DNA from: Paludibacter sp.
Lineage (GTDB): Bacteria > Bacteroidota > Bacteroidia > Bacteroidales > Paludibacteraceae
Direction of reading: 5' to 3'
Assembly: GCA_019163375.1 (NCBI GenBank)
Contig: JAFLKK010000008.1
Span: 368,313-432,312, forward strand
DNA: 64,000 bases
Shown here piece by piece: positions 1 through 10,214 of the stretch. Both the position numbers and the translations under genes were made by a program. The stretch's first letter is position 1, and each line of letters opens with the position of its first letter. The notes beneath the pieces are model-generated. The model did not search any database. It saw only the letters and a program-made list of their open reading frames with translations, and was not told where the DNA came from.

Positions 1-553
1 GCAATAGCTCAAACACCAACGGCTCGTGCAATAAATCGTAACGTAACTTTTTAAATGCTTCGTCGAAAATCTGGTTGTGGTCGAACATAAGCTCCTTCAC
101 ATCATAAGCATTCTCCCAGTTGGCATCTTCAATCAATTTCGAATTATCTACATCGTTTATATTCAACAAGGAATAAAAACCGACCGTAATAACTCTGTCC
201 TCTGCAATACGTGGTTTCAACCACTCGTAATCCACCATATTTATCTTTAAACGGTTAGGATCGCTAAACACCGAAAACTGCTTTACGTAAATGTTTTCGA
301 GTCCGGTTTGCTCCTTTAAAATACGGGCTGCCGTTGCATCTATATCTTCGTTTCGCTTCACATGATTGCCCGGGAGCTTCCATTCAATGTGCGTTTCGCC
401 GTTGAAGGGGATAAACTCGCGACGAACCAACACTTTCAACTCATTTTCGCCATAACCAAAAATGGCACAATCGACAGAAATACTGGGTAAAAATTCTTTT
501 GCAAATGCCTCCTGGCTAATTCTGTTGGGATTTGGGTTTACTTCTGATTCCAT
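1..553 (-). CDS. NUDIX-domain protein, NrtR/COG1051 type (3' end cut by window edge)
   Basis: The reverse strand reads from an ATG at 551-553 without a stop to the window edge, giving about 184 residues. The NUDIX-like part has strands such as SVDCAIFGYGENELKVLVRR followed by WKLPGNHVKRNEDIDATAAR and LKEQTGLENIYVKQ. The classical Nudix box GX5EX7REUXEE is degenerate here (NHVKRNED, ILKEQTG), as is usual in NrtR-like regulators that bind a ligand rather than hydrolyse it. NrtR proteins carry a C-terminal winged helix, and the segment FDEAFKKLRYDLLHEPLVFELL looks like its start. In Bacteroides, members of this family regulate sugar or NAD use, so control of the neighbouring PUL is possible but not shown. 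It is divergent from that PUL. Catalytic hydrolase is the alternative. Confidence 0.8.
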   Translation of the reverse strand, partial: MESEVNPNPNRISQEAFAKEFLPSISVDCAIFGYGENELKVLVRREFIPFNGETHIEWKLPGNHVKRNEDIDATAARILKEQTGLENIYVKQFSVFSDPNRLKINMVDYEWLKPRIAEDRVITVGFYSLLNINDVDNSKLIEDANWENAYDVKELMFDHNQIFDEAFKKLRYDLLHEPLVFELL

Positions 554-744
554 GCTAATTCGGGCGTATTAAATTTTACTGCTTGTTGCGTTACTCGGTG
601 TTGTTCGAAAGACAGAGTTGTAAGTACTTTGAAATAAAAATGTCATGACACTTTAATTTTGTGACAAAGATATTGTAAATATGACACTTCTGTATACATC
701 GCATCTAAAAAAATAATATTTTTTTTATAGACCTCTATCCCTAA

Positions 745-900
745 GAGGGTGTCCAATAAGTGTTTTTTTGAACGCAAATTACGCAAATAGCACAAATTTT
801 CGCAAATCTCATTTTTATAAATACAAATATATCAGCAATTTATATTTTGTGTCGATTTGCGGTTTTTGCGTAATTTGCGTTCTTTTTTTTAGACACCCTC
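745..900. repeat. Long imperfect palindromic element
   Basis: The ends are exact inverted copies: GAGGGTGTC at 745-753 and GACACCCTC at 892-900. Inside them AACGCAAATTACGCAAA at about 770-786 is mirrored by a near-identical inverted arm at about 861-880. The arms flank an AT-rich centre. No open frame crosses it. The shape is that of a small non-autonomous palindromic element or a structured untranslated RNA; I cannot tell which. Confidence 0.6.
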
Positions 901-1195
901 GACACAGCACCGTAAGTAACAGAATATGCTGTTAGTCCACACTCGGCAAAGTCCCTCCCTTGTAGGGAGGGATTTAGGGAGAGGTCAATAATATTTTTTT
1001 ACAGACCTCTATCCCTAACCCTTTCTCCATAGGAGAAAGGGGACACAGCACCGTAATTAATGAGAATATACTGTTAGTCCGCAGTCGGCAAAGTCCCTCC
1101 AAAAACTCCATTTCCTATTTCTTTCTCCTTTTGGAGAAAGTATCCGTCAGCTGACGGAGGATAGAGGTAGGGAGGGATTTAGGGAAAGGTCAAAT
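901..1195. repeat. Host intergenic direct repeats with terminator-like arms
   Basis: Two near-identical blocks start with GACACAGCACCGTAA at 901 and 1042 and share CTGTTAGTCC and CGGCAAAGTCCCTCC. Between and after them lie inverted pairs such as CCTTTCTCC/GGAGAAAGG and CCCTCC/GGAGGG, and a palindrome CCGTCAGCTGACGG at about 1145-1158. Related sequence recurs at 11520-11695. It is a dispersed host spacer repeat, not a gene. Confidence 0.65.
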
Positions 1196-1321
1196 AATGT
1201 CTTCACAAATACAAACAACATTCGCTTATTTTCACGCTAAAGTTAACTATCTATATACCAATATATTTACATCGAACTACTGTTAAATATCATACTTAGT
1301 GTAAAATAAACACACTCTTTG

Positions 1322-1353
1322 TTTGGAAAATGAAATAATACTGTATATATTTG
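1322..1353 (+). promoter_or_regulatory. Bacteroidota promoter of the beta-glucan PUL
   Basis: The -33 box TTTG (1322-1325) and the -7 box TATATTTG (1346-1353) are separated by 20 nt, matching the phylum consensus TTTG-N19-21-TAnnTTTG. It leaves an untranslated leader of about 175 nt before the GH3 start, long enough for leader-based control. Confidence 0.75.
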
Positions 1354-1531
1354 CAGCATCAAACTTATTGTGCATTTGACACTATAGCCTGATAAAAACC
1401 TTTGAATCTGTACTGACAAGTTATATCAATTAGATGGGAGACATCGGTCCGGTTCAAAATAGAAATTAATCTGTTATCGAAGTTTCGTCAACTTAAACTC
1501 ATCAAATTTCAGTTATAACAAACATTATCAC

Positions 1532-3775
1532 ATGAAAAAGTTCTTACCCTTACTTATCCTCTCTCTTATCTGCCTGAGCGTTTTCGGGCAAAAAAAATCC
1601 TCACCGGCTTTGCGAGCCGACATGCTGATTCGTCAGATGACCCTCGACGAAAAAATCGGACAACTCAATCAATACACCAGCGATAGAAATGCCACAGGCA
1701 AAATTACTGCCGACGGCGATAAAGCCAATCAGGTGCGCCAGGGAAAAGTGGGTTCGATGCTCAACGTAGTAGGTGCAGAAGAAACCAGAAAGCTACAGGA
1801 ACTGGCCATGCAGTCGCGCTTAAAAATTCCCATGATCTTCGGGTTGGATGTTATCCACGGTTTTCGAACTACCTTCCCTGTTCCACTGGCTGAAACCGCA
1901 ACATGGGATGTAGCCCTGATGGAAAAATCGGCACGCATAGCAGCAACCGAAGCAGCAGCGTATGGAATTCACTGGACATTTGCTCCAATGGTGGACGTAG
2001 CCCGCGATCCTCGTTGGGGGCGCGTGATGGAAGGTGCCGGCGAAGATACTTACCTGGGCAGTCTGGTGGCAAAAGCCAGAGTAAACGGATTTCAGGGAAA
2101 TGGACTGGGAAATACAGATGCTGTAATGGCCTGTGCTAAACACTTTGCGGCCTACGGTGCTGCTGTGGGTGGCCGCGACTATAACTCTGTGGATATGAGC
2201 CTCAGACAATTGAACGAAACCTACCTCCCACCCTTCAAAGCAGCTGCCGAAGCCAATGTGGCTACGTTTATGAACTCGTTTAATGACATTAATGGTATAC
2301 CGGCTACAGCTAATAAATATATCCAACGCGACTTGTTGAAAAACCAATGGAATTACAAAGGTTTTGTGGTGAGCGACTGGGGCAGCATTGGTGAAATGGT
2401 AGCACACGGTTACGCTAAAAACGGTTACGAAGCAGCCATGAAGGCCATCATAGCCGGTTCGGATATGGATATGGAAAGTCGTTGTTACCGCGATCACCTG
2501 AAACAACTGGTGCTCGATAAAAAAGTGGATATATCCATTATCAACGATGCTGTAAAAAGAATCCTTATCAAAAAATTTGAACTGGGCTTGTTTGAAGATC
2601 CTTACCGCTTCTGCAATATAGAAAGAGAAAAGCAACAAACCGATAATGTTGCGAATAGAGAAGTGGCACGCGAGATTGGCAAAAAAAGTATCGTTCTGCT
2701 TAAAAACGAGAAACTTAGCAATGGCAAAACCCTCCTACCACTTTCGAAACAAACAAAAAGAGTGGCGCTGATAGGGCCGTTGTTCAAAGCTACTACTGCC
2801 AATCACGGATTCTGGTCGGTGGCTTTCCCCGATGACACTGCAAGAATTGTTTCTCAATATCAGGGCATCAAGAATCAATTGGATAAGAATTCCGAAATCC
2901 TTTATTCGAAAGGCTGTAACATTAATGATACCGACACATCCGGTTTTGAAGCAGCAATAGCTACTGCCAAAGCGGCCGATGTAGTTATTCTGTCGCTGGG
3001 TGAAGCAGCCGATATGAGCGGCGAAGCAAAAAGCAGAAGCAGCTTGCAACTTCCGGGCGTACAGGAAGAATTGATGAAAGAAATATACAAAACCGGTAAA
3101 CCTATTGTATTGCTGCTCAATACCGGACGCCCCTTGATTTTCAATTGGGCTGCCGATAATATTCCGGCTATTTTATACACCTGGTGGCTGGGTACCGAAG
3201 CAGGAAACTCAATAGCCGACGTAGTGTTTGGCGATTATAACCCGGCGGGCAAATTACCTATGTCGTTTCCAAGAACAGAAGGTCAGATTCCAATTTACTA
3301 TAACCATTACAGCACCGGTCGACCTGCCAAAGATGAAAATGACAAAAACTATGTTTCGGCCTATATCGATTTACAAAACAGTCCACGCTTTCCGTTTGGT
3401 TACGGCTTAAGCTACACTAAATTCAACATCAGCAATTTAAAACTATCTGCTAACGAATTAGCAATAAACGGTGGAAAGCTGACGGTGACTGTAGATGTAG
3501 AAAACGCAGGAGATTATGATGGCGAAGAAGTGGTACAACTTTACGTTCGCGATTTGTTTGGCTGCGTTGTTCGTCCGGTAAAAGAATTGAAAGGGTTTAA
3601 GAAACTGTTTCTGAAAAAAGGAGAAACTCAATCGGTTAGCTTCACCCTTACCGCTACTGATTTGAAATTCTACAACGACGAGGTAAAACTTATCAACGAA
3701 GCTGGAGACTACGAACTATTTGTTGGAAATTCTTCGGATGCCCATCTAAAAACGAAATGCAAATTAACTCTATAA
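1532..3775 (+). CDS. bglX: Glycoside hydrolase family 3 beta-glucosidase, exported
   Basis: The 747-residue protein releases glucose from the non-reducing end of beta-glucan oligosaccharides, acting in the periplasm. It begins with a signal peptide (MKKFLPLLILSLICLSVFG), then the GH3 TIM-barrel domain (about 35-340). GFVVSDWGS carries the predicted catalytic nucleophile Asp282. The GH3 C-terminal alpha/beta sandwich (about 385-625) and a fibronectin-III-like domain (about 660-735) follow. Length and order match BglX. It is the first gene of the PUL and follows a clear promoter at 1322-1353, so it is probably co-transcribed with susC and susD. Substrate specificity (beta-1,3 versus beta-1,6 gluco-oligosaccharides) is inferred from the GH16 and GH30 neighbours. 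Confidence 0.92.
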   Translation: MKKFLPLLILSLICLSVFGQKKSSPALRADMLIRQMTLDEKIGQLNQYTSDRNATGKITADGDKANQVRQGKVGSMLNVVGAEETRKLQELAMQSRLKIPMIFGLDVIHGFRTTFPVPLAETATWDVALMEKSARIAATEAAAYGIHWTFAPMVDVARDPRWGRVMEGAGEDTYLGSLVAKARVNGFQGNGLGNTDAVMACAKHFAAYGAAVGGRDYNSVDMSLRQLNETYLPPFKAAAEANVATFMNSFNDINGIPATANKYIQRDLLKNQWNYKGFVVSDWGSIGEMVAHGYAKNGYEAAMKAIIAGSDMDMESRCYRDHLKQLVLDKKVDISIINDAVKRILIKKFELGLFEDPYRFCNIEREKQQTDNVANREVAREIGKKSIVLLKNEKLSNGKTLLPLSKQTKRVALIGPLFKATTANHGFWSVAFPDDTARIVSQYQGIKNQLDKNSEILYSKGCNINDTDTSGFEAAIATAKAADVVILSLGEAADMSGEAKSRSSLQLPGVQEELMKEIYKTGKPIVLLLNTGRPLIFNWAADNIPAILYTWWLGTEAGNSIADVVFGDYNPAGKLPMSFPRTEGQIPIYYNHYSTGRPAKDENDKNYVSAYIDLQNSPRFPFGYGLSYTKFNISNLKLSANELAINGGKLTVTVDVENAGDYDGEEVVQLYVRDLFGCVVRPVKELKGFKKLFLKKGETQSVSFTLTATDLKFYNDEVKLINEAGDYELFVGNSSDAHLKTKCKLTL

Positions 3776-3888
3776 ATCAAACGGATAAAACTCAACTATT
3801 ATGAACAATTCTACGTGAATTAAAGCAAAATCAACAACTAAAATCATTAATTTACTAAAAACAATCATCTAATTATTAAATTAAATCT

Positions 3889-6800
3889 ATGAACAAAAAT
3901 TCACACCAAAGATGTAGGCTCTTCAACTTGCATCTGAACAAACTATTTATTAGTTTGCTTAGTACGTTTATTTTTATAATAATCGGTACAGTCTCGGCTT
4001 CAGCAGCAAATCCTGTAAAAGGAGTTGTAACTGACGCAAAATCGAACGAAGCGCTAATTGGAGTAAGTATTAAAGTAGAAGGTAGCAGCGTTGGAACAAT
4101 CACCGACACGAATGGTGCATTTAGAATTGAAACACCATCTGCTAACTCCGTGTTAGTGGTATCTTATATAGGTTACATCACCCAAAAAGTGAATGTAAGC
4201 GGACAGAACGACCTAAAAATAAATTTAATAGAAGACACTAAAAACCTCGACGAACTAATCGTTGTAGGATACGGTGTTCAAAAAAAGAGTGTAGTTACTG
4301 CAGCCATCAGCCGTGTATCGGCCGAGGATTTGAGTAAAACCACTCCTTCGCGCATCGAAGATGCCTTAAAAGGTAAAATTTCGGGTGTACAAATTACTCA
4401 AAGTTCAGGACAACCGGGATCGGATTCAAAAGTTCGTATTCGTGGTATTGGTACCGTAAACAATAGCGAACCGCTTTATATTGTTGATGGTATGGCTGTT
4501 GACGGTGGTATCAACTACCTGAATCCTGCCGACATTCAGTCTGTAGAAATTTTGAAAGATGCTGCATCAGCCGCTGTGTATGGTACACGTGGTGCTAACG
4601 GTGTAGTGTTGGTAACTACCAAAATGGGACTAAAAGGTAAAATGGCCATCAATTACAATGTGACCTATGGTATGCAAAACCCTTGGAAAAAAAGATCGGT
4701 ATTGGATGCAACTCAATACATGACTTTAATGAACGAGGCATCTATTAATGATGGCAATGCTCCTAAATATACTAACGCTCAGATTTCGTCTGCCGGAAAA
4801 GGCACCGACTGGCAAGATGCCACCTTCAATTATGACGCTCCTGTAGTTAGTCATCAAATAAGTGCAAGTGGTGGTACCGATAAAGCTACCTATTTCTTAT
4901 CGTTTGGATATTTCGATCAGGAAGGTATTGTAGGCGGTAACTTTGGTAAATCGAACTACAACCGCTACAGTTTGAGATCAAATAATACCTACAGTGTATT
5001 TGAAACAAAAACACGTGACTTCTTAAACAGATTGAAAGTGGGTGTAAACGTGAACTACTCAAGAATGAAATCTACAGGCGTTGAAACAAACTCTGAATAT
5101 GGTTCAATTTTAGGTAGTGCCTTGGCATTCGACCCTACTGTTCCTGTATATGCATTGGATCCTGCTGCAGTGTTAGCGGCTCATCCTACAGCAGTGAAAG
5201 ATAAAAACGGAAATGTATATTCAACTCCTCCCGGTGGTTTTCAGGAAATTGCAAACCCGGTAGCTATGCTGGATGCACCTTCAAAATCGACAGGCAATGC
5301 TGATAAATTTGTAAGTAGCTTTTGGGCTGAAATGGATGTAATCAAAGACTTGAAATTCAAAACTAATTACGGTGTCGATCTTGCATTCTGGGGTAACGAC
5401 GGATATTCTTTCCCTCACTTCCTGGCTTCGCAAGGTAAAGACATAACTCAAAGTTCCGTTCACTCTGAAATGCACCGCGGGTTTACATGGCAACTTGAAA
5501 ACACGCTGAACTACACAAAGAAAATTGCAGAAAAACATAACATATCTGTTTTATTAGGTCAATCGGCAAAAAAATACACGTATCGTAATTTATATGGCGA
5601 TGACTATAACTTGTTGGAAACAAACCCTGACAAAGCCAATATCAACTCGGCTATTGCTGCCAGAACTCTCGAAAGAGTTGCCGGTGGAACAGGTGGATTC
5701 TCTGCTCAAACATTGGCTTCGTACTTTGGTAGATTAGATTATAACTATGACGAACGCTATATTTTCCAGGCTACAGTTCGTCGTGATGGTTCTTCAAGAT
5801 TCGGTTCAATGCACAAATGGGCAATATTCCCTGCATTCTCATTGGGTTGGAATGCCACGAATGAAAAATTCATGGAAAGCCGTCCTGAATGGTTTAGCGC
5901 ATTAAAATTCCGCGGAAGCTGGGGTAGAAATGGTAACGAAAACATTGGTGATTTCAGATATACCAGTTTAATGACCGGTAATCAAAATTACTATTTTGGA
6001 TCGGGAGCTGCTTCAACTATGCAATACGGTACCAGTCCTTCGGTTATCGCAAATCCGGATGTGAAATGGGAACAATCAGAACAACTTGACCTTGGTTTTG
6101 AATCGCGTTATTTCAACAATGCATTAAGCTTTAGTTTCGATTATTTCAAGAAAAAAACCAACGGTATGTTGATGGATTTACCAATACCTGCTTATGTTGG
6201 TAAAGGTGCTCCTATTGCTAACGTAGGTGATATGGAAAACTGGGGATTGGAGTTTGAAGCTAGTTACAAACTAAACTTAAAAGACTTCACCTTTAATATT
6301 GGTGCAAATGCTTCTTACTTGAAAAACAAATTGATAAAACTGGGTAATGCATCCGGCGAAGCTATTTATGAAGATGCAGGAGCTACAGGAGTAGGAAGTT
6401 ATGTAAAAGGTAAAAACGGAGAAGTTTTCCCTTATTTCTATGGTTACAAAACCGGTGGAATTATCCAAACTCAAGCCGAAGCCGATGCTTACAATACGAA
6501 ATACGGCGAAAAAGCACAGCCGGGAGATGTTATCTTCATGGATATTGCCGGAGCTAAAGATGCAAATGGCAATGACATAGGCGACAACAAGATCGACGAC
6601 AATGATAAAACCAAAATTGGTAAAGGAATGGCGGACTGGACTTTCGGGTTTAATCTTGGAGCAGAATGGAAAGGCTTTGACTTAACTGCTTTCTTCCAGG
6701 GAACTGCCGGTAACGACATTTTCGATTATTCACAAAGAGGTGATATTACAGCTATGAACAGACCATCATGGGCACTTGACAGATGGATTGGCATTGGAAC

Positions 6801-7116
6801 TTCAAACAGCATTCCACGTATGACAGCTGTAAATCCAAATCGTAACTGGCGTTCTTCTGATCTTTACATCAAAGACGGATCGTACATACGTTTAAAAACG
6901 CTACAATTTGGTTATACTTTGCCTCAAAAAATGATGCGTAAAGTTGCCATTGATCGCTTCCGCTTGTTCGTTACAGCCGAAAACTTATTGACGCTGACAA
7001 AATACGATGGTTTTGATCCCGAAATTGCAGCAGGTGGCTACACCACAATAGGTGTTGACAAAGGAATTTACCCACAAGCCAGAACTATTTCAGTAGGCGC
7101 TAACATTACTTTCTAA
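3889..7116 (+). CDS. susC: SusC-like TonB-dependent outer-membrane transporter
   Basis: This 1075-residue protein imports oligosaccharides through the outer membrane using TonB energy. After a signal sequence (about 1-40, ending SASA) comes a carboxypeptidase-D-regulatory-like domain (VKGVVTDAKSNEALIGVSIK, about 43-120), a TonB-box region (ELIVVGYGVQKKS) and the plug with its diagnostic SusC signature (RIRGIGTVNNSEPLYIVDG). The beta-barrel ends in an aromatic residue (GANITF), the usual barrel sorting signal. The susD partner starts 19 nt downstream. The preceding 113-nt spacer has no visible terminator. SusC/SusD pairs form a lidded 'pedal-bin' importer; the substrate is inferred from the enzymes. 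Confidence 0.96.
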   Translation: MNKNSHQRCRLFNLHLNKLFISLLSTFIFIIIGTVSASAANPVKGVVTDAKSNEALIGVSIKVEGSSVGTITDTNGAFRIETPSANSVLVVSYIGYITQKVNVSGQNDLKINLIEDTKNLDELIVVGYGVQKKSVVTAAISRVSAEDLSKTTPSRIEDALKGKISGVQITQSSGQPGSDSKVRIRGIGTVNNSEPLYIVDGMAVDGGINYLNPADIQSVEILKDAASAAVYGTRGANGVVLVTTKMGLKGKMAINYNVTYGMQNPWKKRSVLDATQYMTLMNEASINDGNAPKYTNAQISSAGKGTDWQDATFNYDAPVVSHQISASGGTDKATYFLSFGYFDQEGIVGGNFGKSNYNRYSLRSNNTYSVFETKTRDFLNRLKVGVNVNYSRMKSTGVETNSEYGSILGSALAFDPTVPVYALDPAAVLAAHPTAVKDKNGNVYSTPPGGFQEIANPVAMLDAPSKSTGNADKFVSSFWAEMDVIKDLKFKTNYGVDLAFWGNDGYSFPHFLASQGKDITQSSVHSEMHRGFTWQLENTLNYTKKIAEKHNISVLLGQSAKKYTYRNLYGDDYNLLETNPDKANINSAIAARTLERVAGGTGGFSAQTLASYFGRLDYNYDERYIFQATVRRDGSSRFGSMHKWAIFPAFSLGWNATNEKFMESRPEWFSALKFRGSWGRNGNENIGDFRYTSLMTGNQNYYFGSGAASTMQYGTSPSVIANPDVKWEQSEQLDLGFESRYFNNALSFSFDYFKKKTNGMLMDLPIPAYVGKGAPIANVGDMENWGLEFEASYKLNLKDFTFNIGANASYLKNKLIKLGNASGEAIYEDAGATGVGSYVKGKNGEVFPYFYGYKTGGIIQTQAEADAYNTKYGEKAQPGDVIFMDIAGAKDANGNDIGDNKIDDNDKTKIGKGMADWTFGFNLGAEWKGFDLTAFFQGTAGNDIFDYSQRGDITAMNRPSWALDRWIGIGTSNSIPRMTAVNPNRNWRSSDLYIKDGSYIRLKTLQFGYTLPQKMMRKVAIDRFRLFVTAENLLTLTKYDGFDPEIAAGGYTTIGVDKGIYPQARTISVGANITF

Positions 7117-7135
7117 CTTTAAAAAAACAGAATAT

Positions 7136-8644
7136 ATGAAAAAATATAAATTTATTCTATTATTAGCGGCAGCTATAGGATGTGTGTCATGTGGCGACGA
7201 ATTCCTGACCAGCCACCCTACCCAATCGCAAGAAGCGGGTGGAGCTGCTACTGAAGGTGCAATATTATCTAACCTTGGTGCCTGTTATCAAATCTTGTTG
7301 TTCGACAGTTATGCAAACAATAACTATAACAGCGTCGTTTTAATGTCCGACTTGCGTGCTGATGACATCTACAAAGGTGGTGGTGATGCCGGTGATCAGG
7401 GCCAGTTATACCGTTTATCGCAACTGGATGCTACTGCTACCGAATTACCTGCAGGCCTCTGGAATATTTATTATTCGGGATTGAGCCGTTGTAACAACGT
7501 AATTCTGGCTTGCGACAATGCCGTAAATGTATCGGAAGCTAATTTGAATCAATACAAAGCAGAAGCACATTTCTTACGTGCTTACTACACGCATTGGTTG
7601 TGGAAATTCTGGGGTAACGTTCCTTATTTCGAAGCTGATTTAGCCGCACCTTATATGGCTAAACAATATACAGCCGACGAAATATATGCAAAAATCATTA
7701 CCGATTTGGATTTTGCAATCACCGGCGACAAATTGCCTATGCGCACTACTGCTGCCAATGATGGACGTATTACAAAAGCTGCAGCACAAATGCTGAAAGC
7801 CCGCGTAGTGATGTATCAGAAAGATGCAACTAAATATGCAGAAGTATTGAAAGATATGACTGAAATTATCAAAAGTAACAAGTATGCATTGGTGAATGAC
7901 TTTTCGTCCATATGGTTGAAAGCAGGCGAGTTTGGTGGTGAATCCATTTTTGAATCCAACCAACTACCTGAAGGAAAAACATGGTCGTCGGGTTGGGGTG
8001 GATATGGAACTAACCTTCCTGCCTTTATTTCTCCGAATGGTCTGTCAGGTCAAACACTTTATGTTGGTGGTTGGGGATTTGGTCCGGTACGTACCGAAGC
8101 ATATGCAATTTATGAAACCGGTGACACACGTTTAGTTGGAACTATCAATAAATTTGAAGATGGTACGTATACTCCACGTTTCCAAAATACCGGATTGTTT
8201 ATGTCGAAATATGCAGCACGTAAAGGGTATAATCCACCTCCGGGAGATGTAGATTTGAACTTTGATAACAATCTACGTATTTTCCGTTATGCTGAAACAT
8301 TATTGAATGCTGCTGAATTAATGGTAATGAACAGTGTAGCTCCGGTGAATGGAGTAACAGCTCAGGATTGTTTGGATCAAATCAGACAACGTGCCGGATT
8401 AACTTCGATACCTGCTACTACAGCCAATATCAAACTCGAGCGTCGTCGTGAATTTTTAGGTGAAGGTATCCGTTTCTGGGATATCGTTCGCTGGGGAGAT
8501 ACCAGTTTGTTGACCGAAAACAAACCTGCATTTTCATCTGTAAGAACCTGGGCAGATTACAAAAAGTACTTGCCTATTCCACAATCTGAAATTGAAAAAA
8601 CAGAAGGTGAGTTCAAGTTGAAACAAAACACAGGCTACAATTAA
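7136..8644 (+). CDS. susD: SusD-like starch-binding outer-membrane lipoprotein
   Basis: The 502-residue protein has a lipoprotein signal (LLAAAIGCVSCGDEF, lipidated Cys about 20) and then the SusD alpha-helical TPR fold. Family motifs include AEAHFLRAYYTHWLWKFWG near the middle, NLRIFRYAETLLNAAEL and the C-terminal LERRREFLGEGIRFWDIVRW, all typical of SusD/RagB. It acts as the surface lid that captures glycan and delivers it to the SusC pore. It lies 19 nt after susC and 27 nt before a further surface lipoprotein, so the three are surely one operon. Confidence 0.96.
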   Translation: MKKYKFILLLAAAIGCVSCGDEFLTSHPTQSQEAGGAATEGAILSNLGACYQILLFDSYANNNYNSVVLMSDLRADDIYKGGGDAGDQGQLYRLSQLDATATELPAGLWNIYYSGLSRCNNVILACDNAVNVSEANLNQYKAEAHFLRAYYTHWLWKFWGNVPYFEADLAAPYMAKQYTADEIYAKIITDLDFAITGDKLPMRTTAANDGRITKAAAQMLKARVVMYQKDATKYAEVLKDMTEIIKSNKYALVNDFSSIWLKAGEFGGESIFESNQLPEGKTWSSGWGGYGTNLPAFISPNGLSGQTLYVGGWGFGPVRTEAYAIYETGDTRLVGTINKFEDGTYTPRFQNTGLFMSKYAARKGYNPPPGDVDLNFDNNLRIFRYAETLLNAAELMVMNSVAPVNGVTAQDCLDQIRQRAGLTSIPATTANIKLERRREFLGEGIRFWDIVRWGDTSLLTENKPAFSSVRTWADYKKYLPIPQSEIEKTEGEFKLKQNTGYN

Positions 8645-8671
8645 TTCACACATCATTAAAACAGAATAGAT

Positions 8672-10129
8672 ATGAAAAATATATTTAAAACAGGAGCGTT
8701 AGCGGTGCTTTCATTGCTTATGATAACAGCTTGCGATCCGCAACAAAGTACGGATTATGCTTTGGGAGCTATGCCAACTGCTGATCAGTTAGACTTTACG
8801 GCTACGCCAACTGCATCGAAAGCCAATATTATTGACTTTGCGAATACCTCTTCGGTAAAAGGAATTGCCACCTGGGATTTAAGTGGTAGTAAAGCTAAAG
8901 GTGAAACTACACAGGCTACTTTCCCATTTAAGGGAGAATATACAATTACAATGACATTGTATACCTCGGGTGGATCGGCAACTATCACTAAAAAAGTGGT
9001 TATTGCTAATGACGATATGTCGTTATTGAACACTCCAATGTACACTTCACTCACCGGTGGAGCTGCTAACTTAGCAGGTAAAACGTGGGTGTTCGATCAA
9101 TATTACAATGGTCATTTCGGAATAGGTGAAGCTGCTGCTTTAACAGCTAACTGGTGGAATGCGAAAGCAGAGGAAAAAACGGACTGTTCATTATATACTC
9201 AGGAGTTCACCTTTACACAAGTAGGTGTGAAATTTGGTTGGAAAAATAATGGATATGTTTATTCCAATGGAGCCGGTAAAACATCTCTTGCCGATAAAGG
9301 TTATACTGCATTTATTGATAGAAGTGCTACAGCTGGTGATTTTGATATAGCTTATGTACCTAAAACAAACTACACATTTGCATTGAACGAAACTGCAAAA
9401 ACCATCACGCTTAGTGACGGAGCATTTCTTGGACATTATGCTGGTTCATCAACTTATCAGATTTTCTCAATCTCAGATGATGCTATGTATCTTAAATGTA
9501 TTAGTACACTTGAACCCGGTAATGGATGGTGGTATCGTTTAATACCAAAAGATAAAAACATTAAACCGAACATCATCATTCCATTGAAAGAAATTGCATT
9601 GAATGAAGATTTTGAATTGGCTACGCCTAAAGTTGTTTTTGCAAAAGAAGACATGGGTTCGCTGACAAATGCATTTTATTCAAATCCGGCTCCTGTACCT
9701 GTAAATACTTCTTCGAAAGCATTTTTATATGAAAAAAACACCGGCTTTTATTCAAATGTTTTCTTCCAGGCAACAGGTTACAAGTTTAATTTGACGGCAC
9801 AAAACAAAATTACGTTGAAGGTATTTATTCCTTCGTATAATGACTACACAACTTCTAATGCTGTGGCCGGAAGCTGGGTAAGCAATACGAAACTTAAACC
9901 TCAGGTAGCTGTAAAACTTCAAAATGGAAGCTTGGGTGGAAATGCATACACTACTCAAACCGAAATTGTAAAAACTGATTTGGCTACTGATAAATGGATC
10001 GATCTTACATTCGACTTCAGCGGTGTTAGTACCCGCGAAGATTATGACAAGATTGTAATCCAGTTCGGAGCCGAAGGTCAGGCCGGAGCAGGTATCTTCT
10101 TTATGGATGAGTTTCACTTTATCAAGTAA
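8672..10129 (+). CDS. Surface glycan-binding lipoprotein (SGBP-B/SusE-position)
   Basis: The protein has 485 residues and a lipoprotein signal (LSLLMITACDPQ, lipidated Cys about 21). Residues about 35-110 look like a PKD/Ig-type beta-sandwich (IIDFANTSSVKGIATWDLSG, EYTITMTLYTSGGSATITKK). The remainder is beta-rich, and the last 160 residues resemble a carbohydrate-binding jelly roll. In beta-glucan PULs the gene after susD usually encodes such a surface glycan-binding protein. No catalytic motif is visible. It shares the susCD operon; two hairpins follow at 10148 and 10215, which may reduce transcription into the enzyme genes. The function is inferred from position and architecture. Confidence 0.8.
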   Translation: MKNIFKTGALAVLSLLMITACDPQQSTDYALGAMPTADQLDFTATPTASKANIIDFANTSSVKGIATWDLSGSKAKGETTQATFPFKGEYTITMTLYTSGGSATITKKVVIANDDMSLLNTPMYTSLTGGAANLAGKTWVFDQYYNGHFGIGEAAALTANWWNAKAEEKTDCSLYTQEFTFTQVGVKFGWKNNGYVYSNGAGKTSLADKGYTAFIDRSATAGDFDIAYVPKTNYTFALNETAKTITLSDGAFLGHYAGSSTYQIFSISDDAMYLKCISTLEPGNGWWYRLIPKDKNIKPNIIIPLKEIALNEDFELATPKVVFAKEDMGSLTNAFYSNPAPVPVNTSSKAFLYEKNTGFYSNVFFQATGYKFNLTAQNKITLKVFIPSYNDYTTSNAVAGSWVSNTKLKPQVAVKLQNGSLGGNAYTTQTEIVKTDLATDKWIDLTFDFSGVSTREDYDKIVIQFGAEGQAGAGIFFMDEFHFIK

Positions 10130-10147
10130 TTATTCTATTTAAAAGCG

Positions 10148-10196
10148 GATGGTCAGAGTGCAGGTTATTTTTATTCGACAAGCCTGCACTCCCATC
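10148..10196 (+). terminator. Hairpin after the susCD-SGBP operon
   Basis: GAGTGCAGG (10156-10164) pairs with CCTGCACTC (10183-10191), extended by an outer GATGG/CCATC pair. There is no U-tract directly after it, so this may be a processing or attenuation hairpin rather than a simple terminator. Confidence 0.5.
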
Positions 10197-10214
10197 TATC
10201 TGCACATCAAGAAA

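Noticed and set aside
1820..2638. 272-residue open frame opposite the GH3 gene
   Set aside because: It is the antisense shadow of a clear GH3 reading frame, with no family features.
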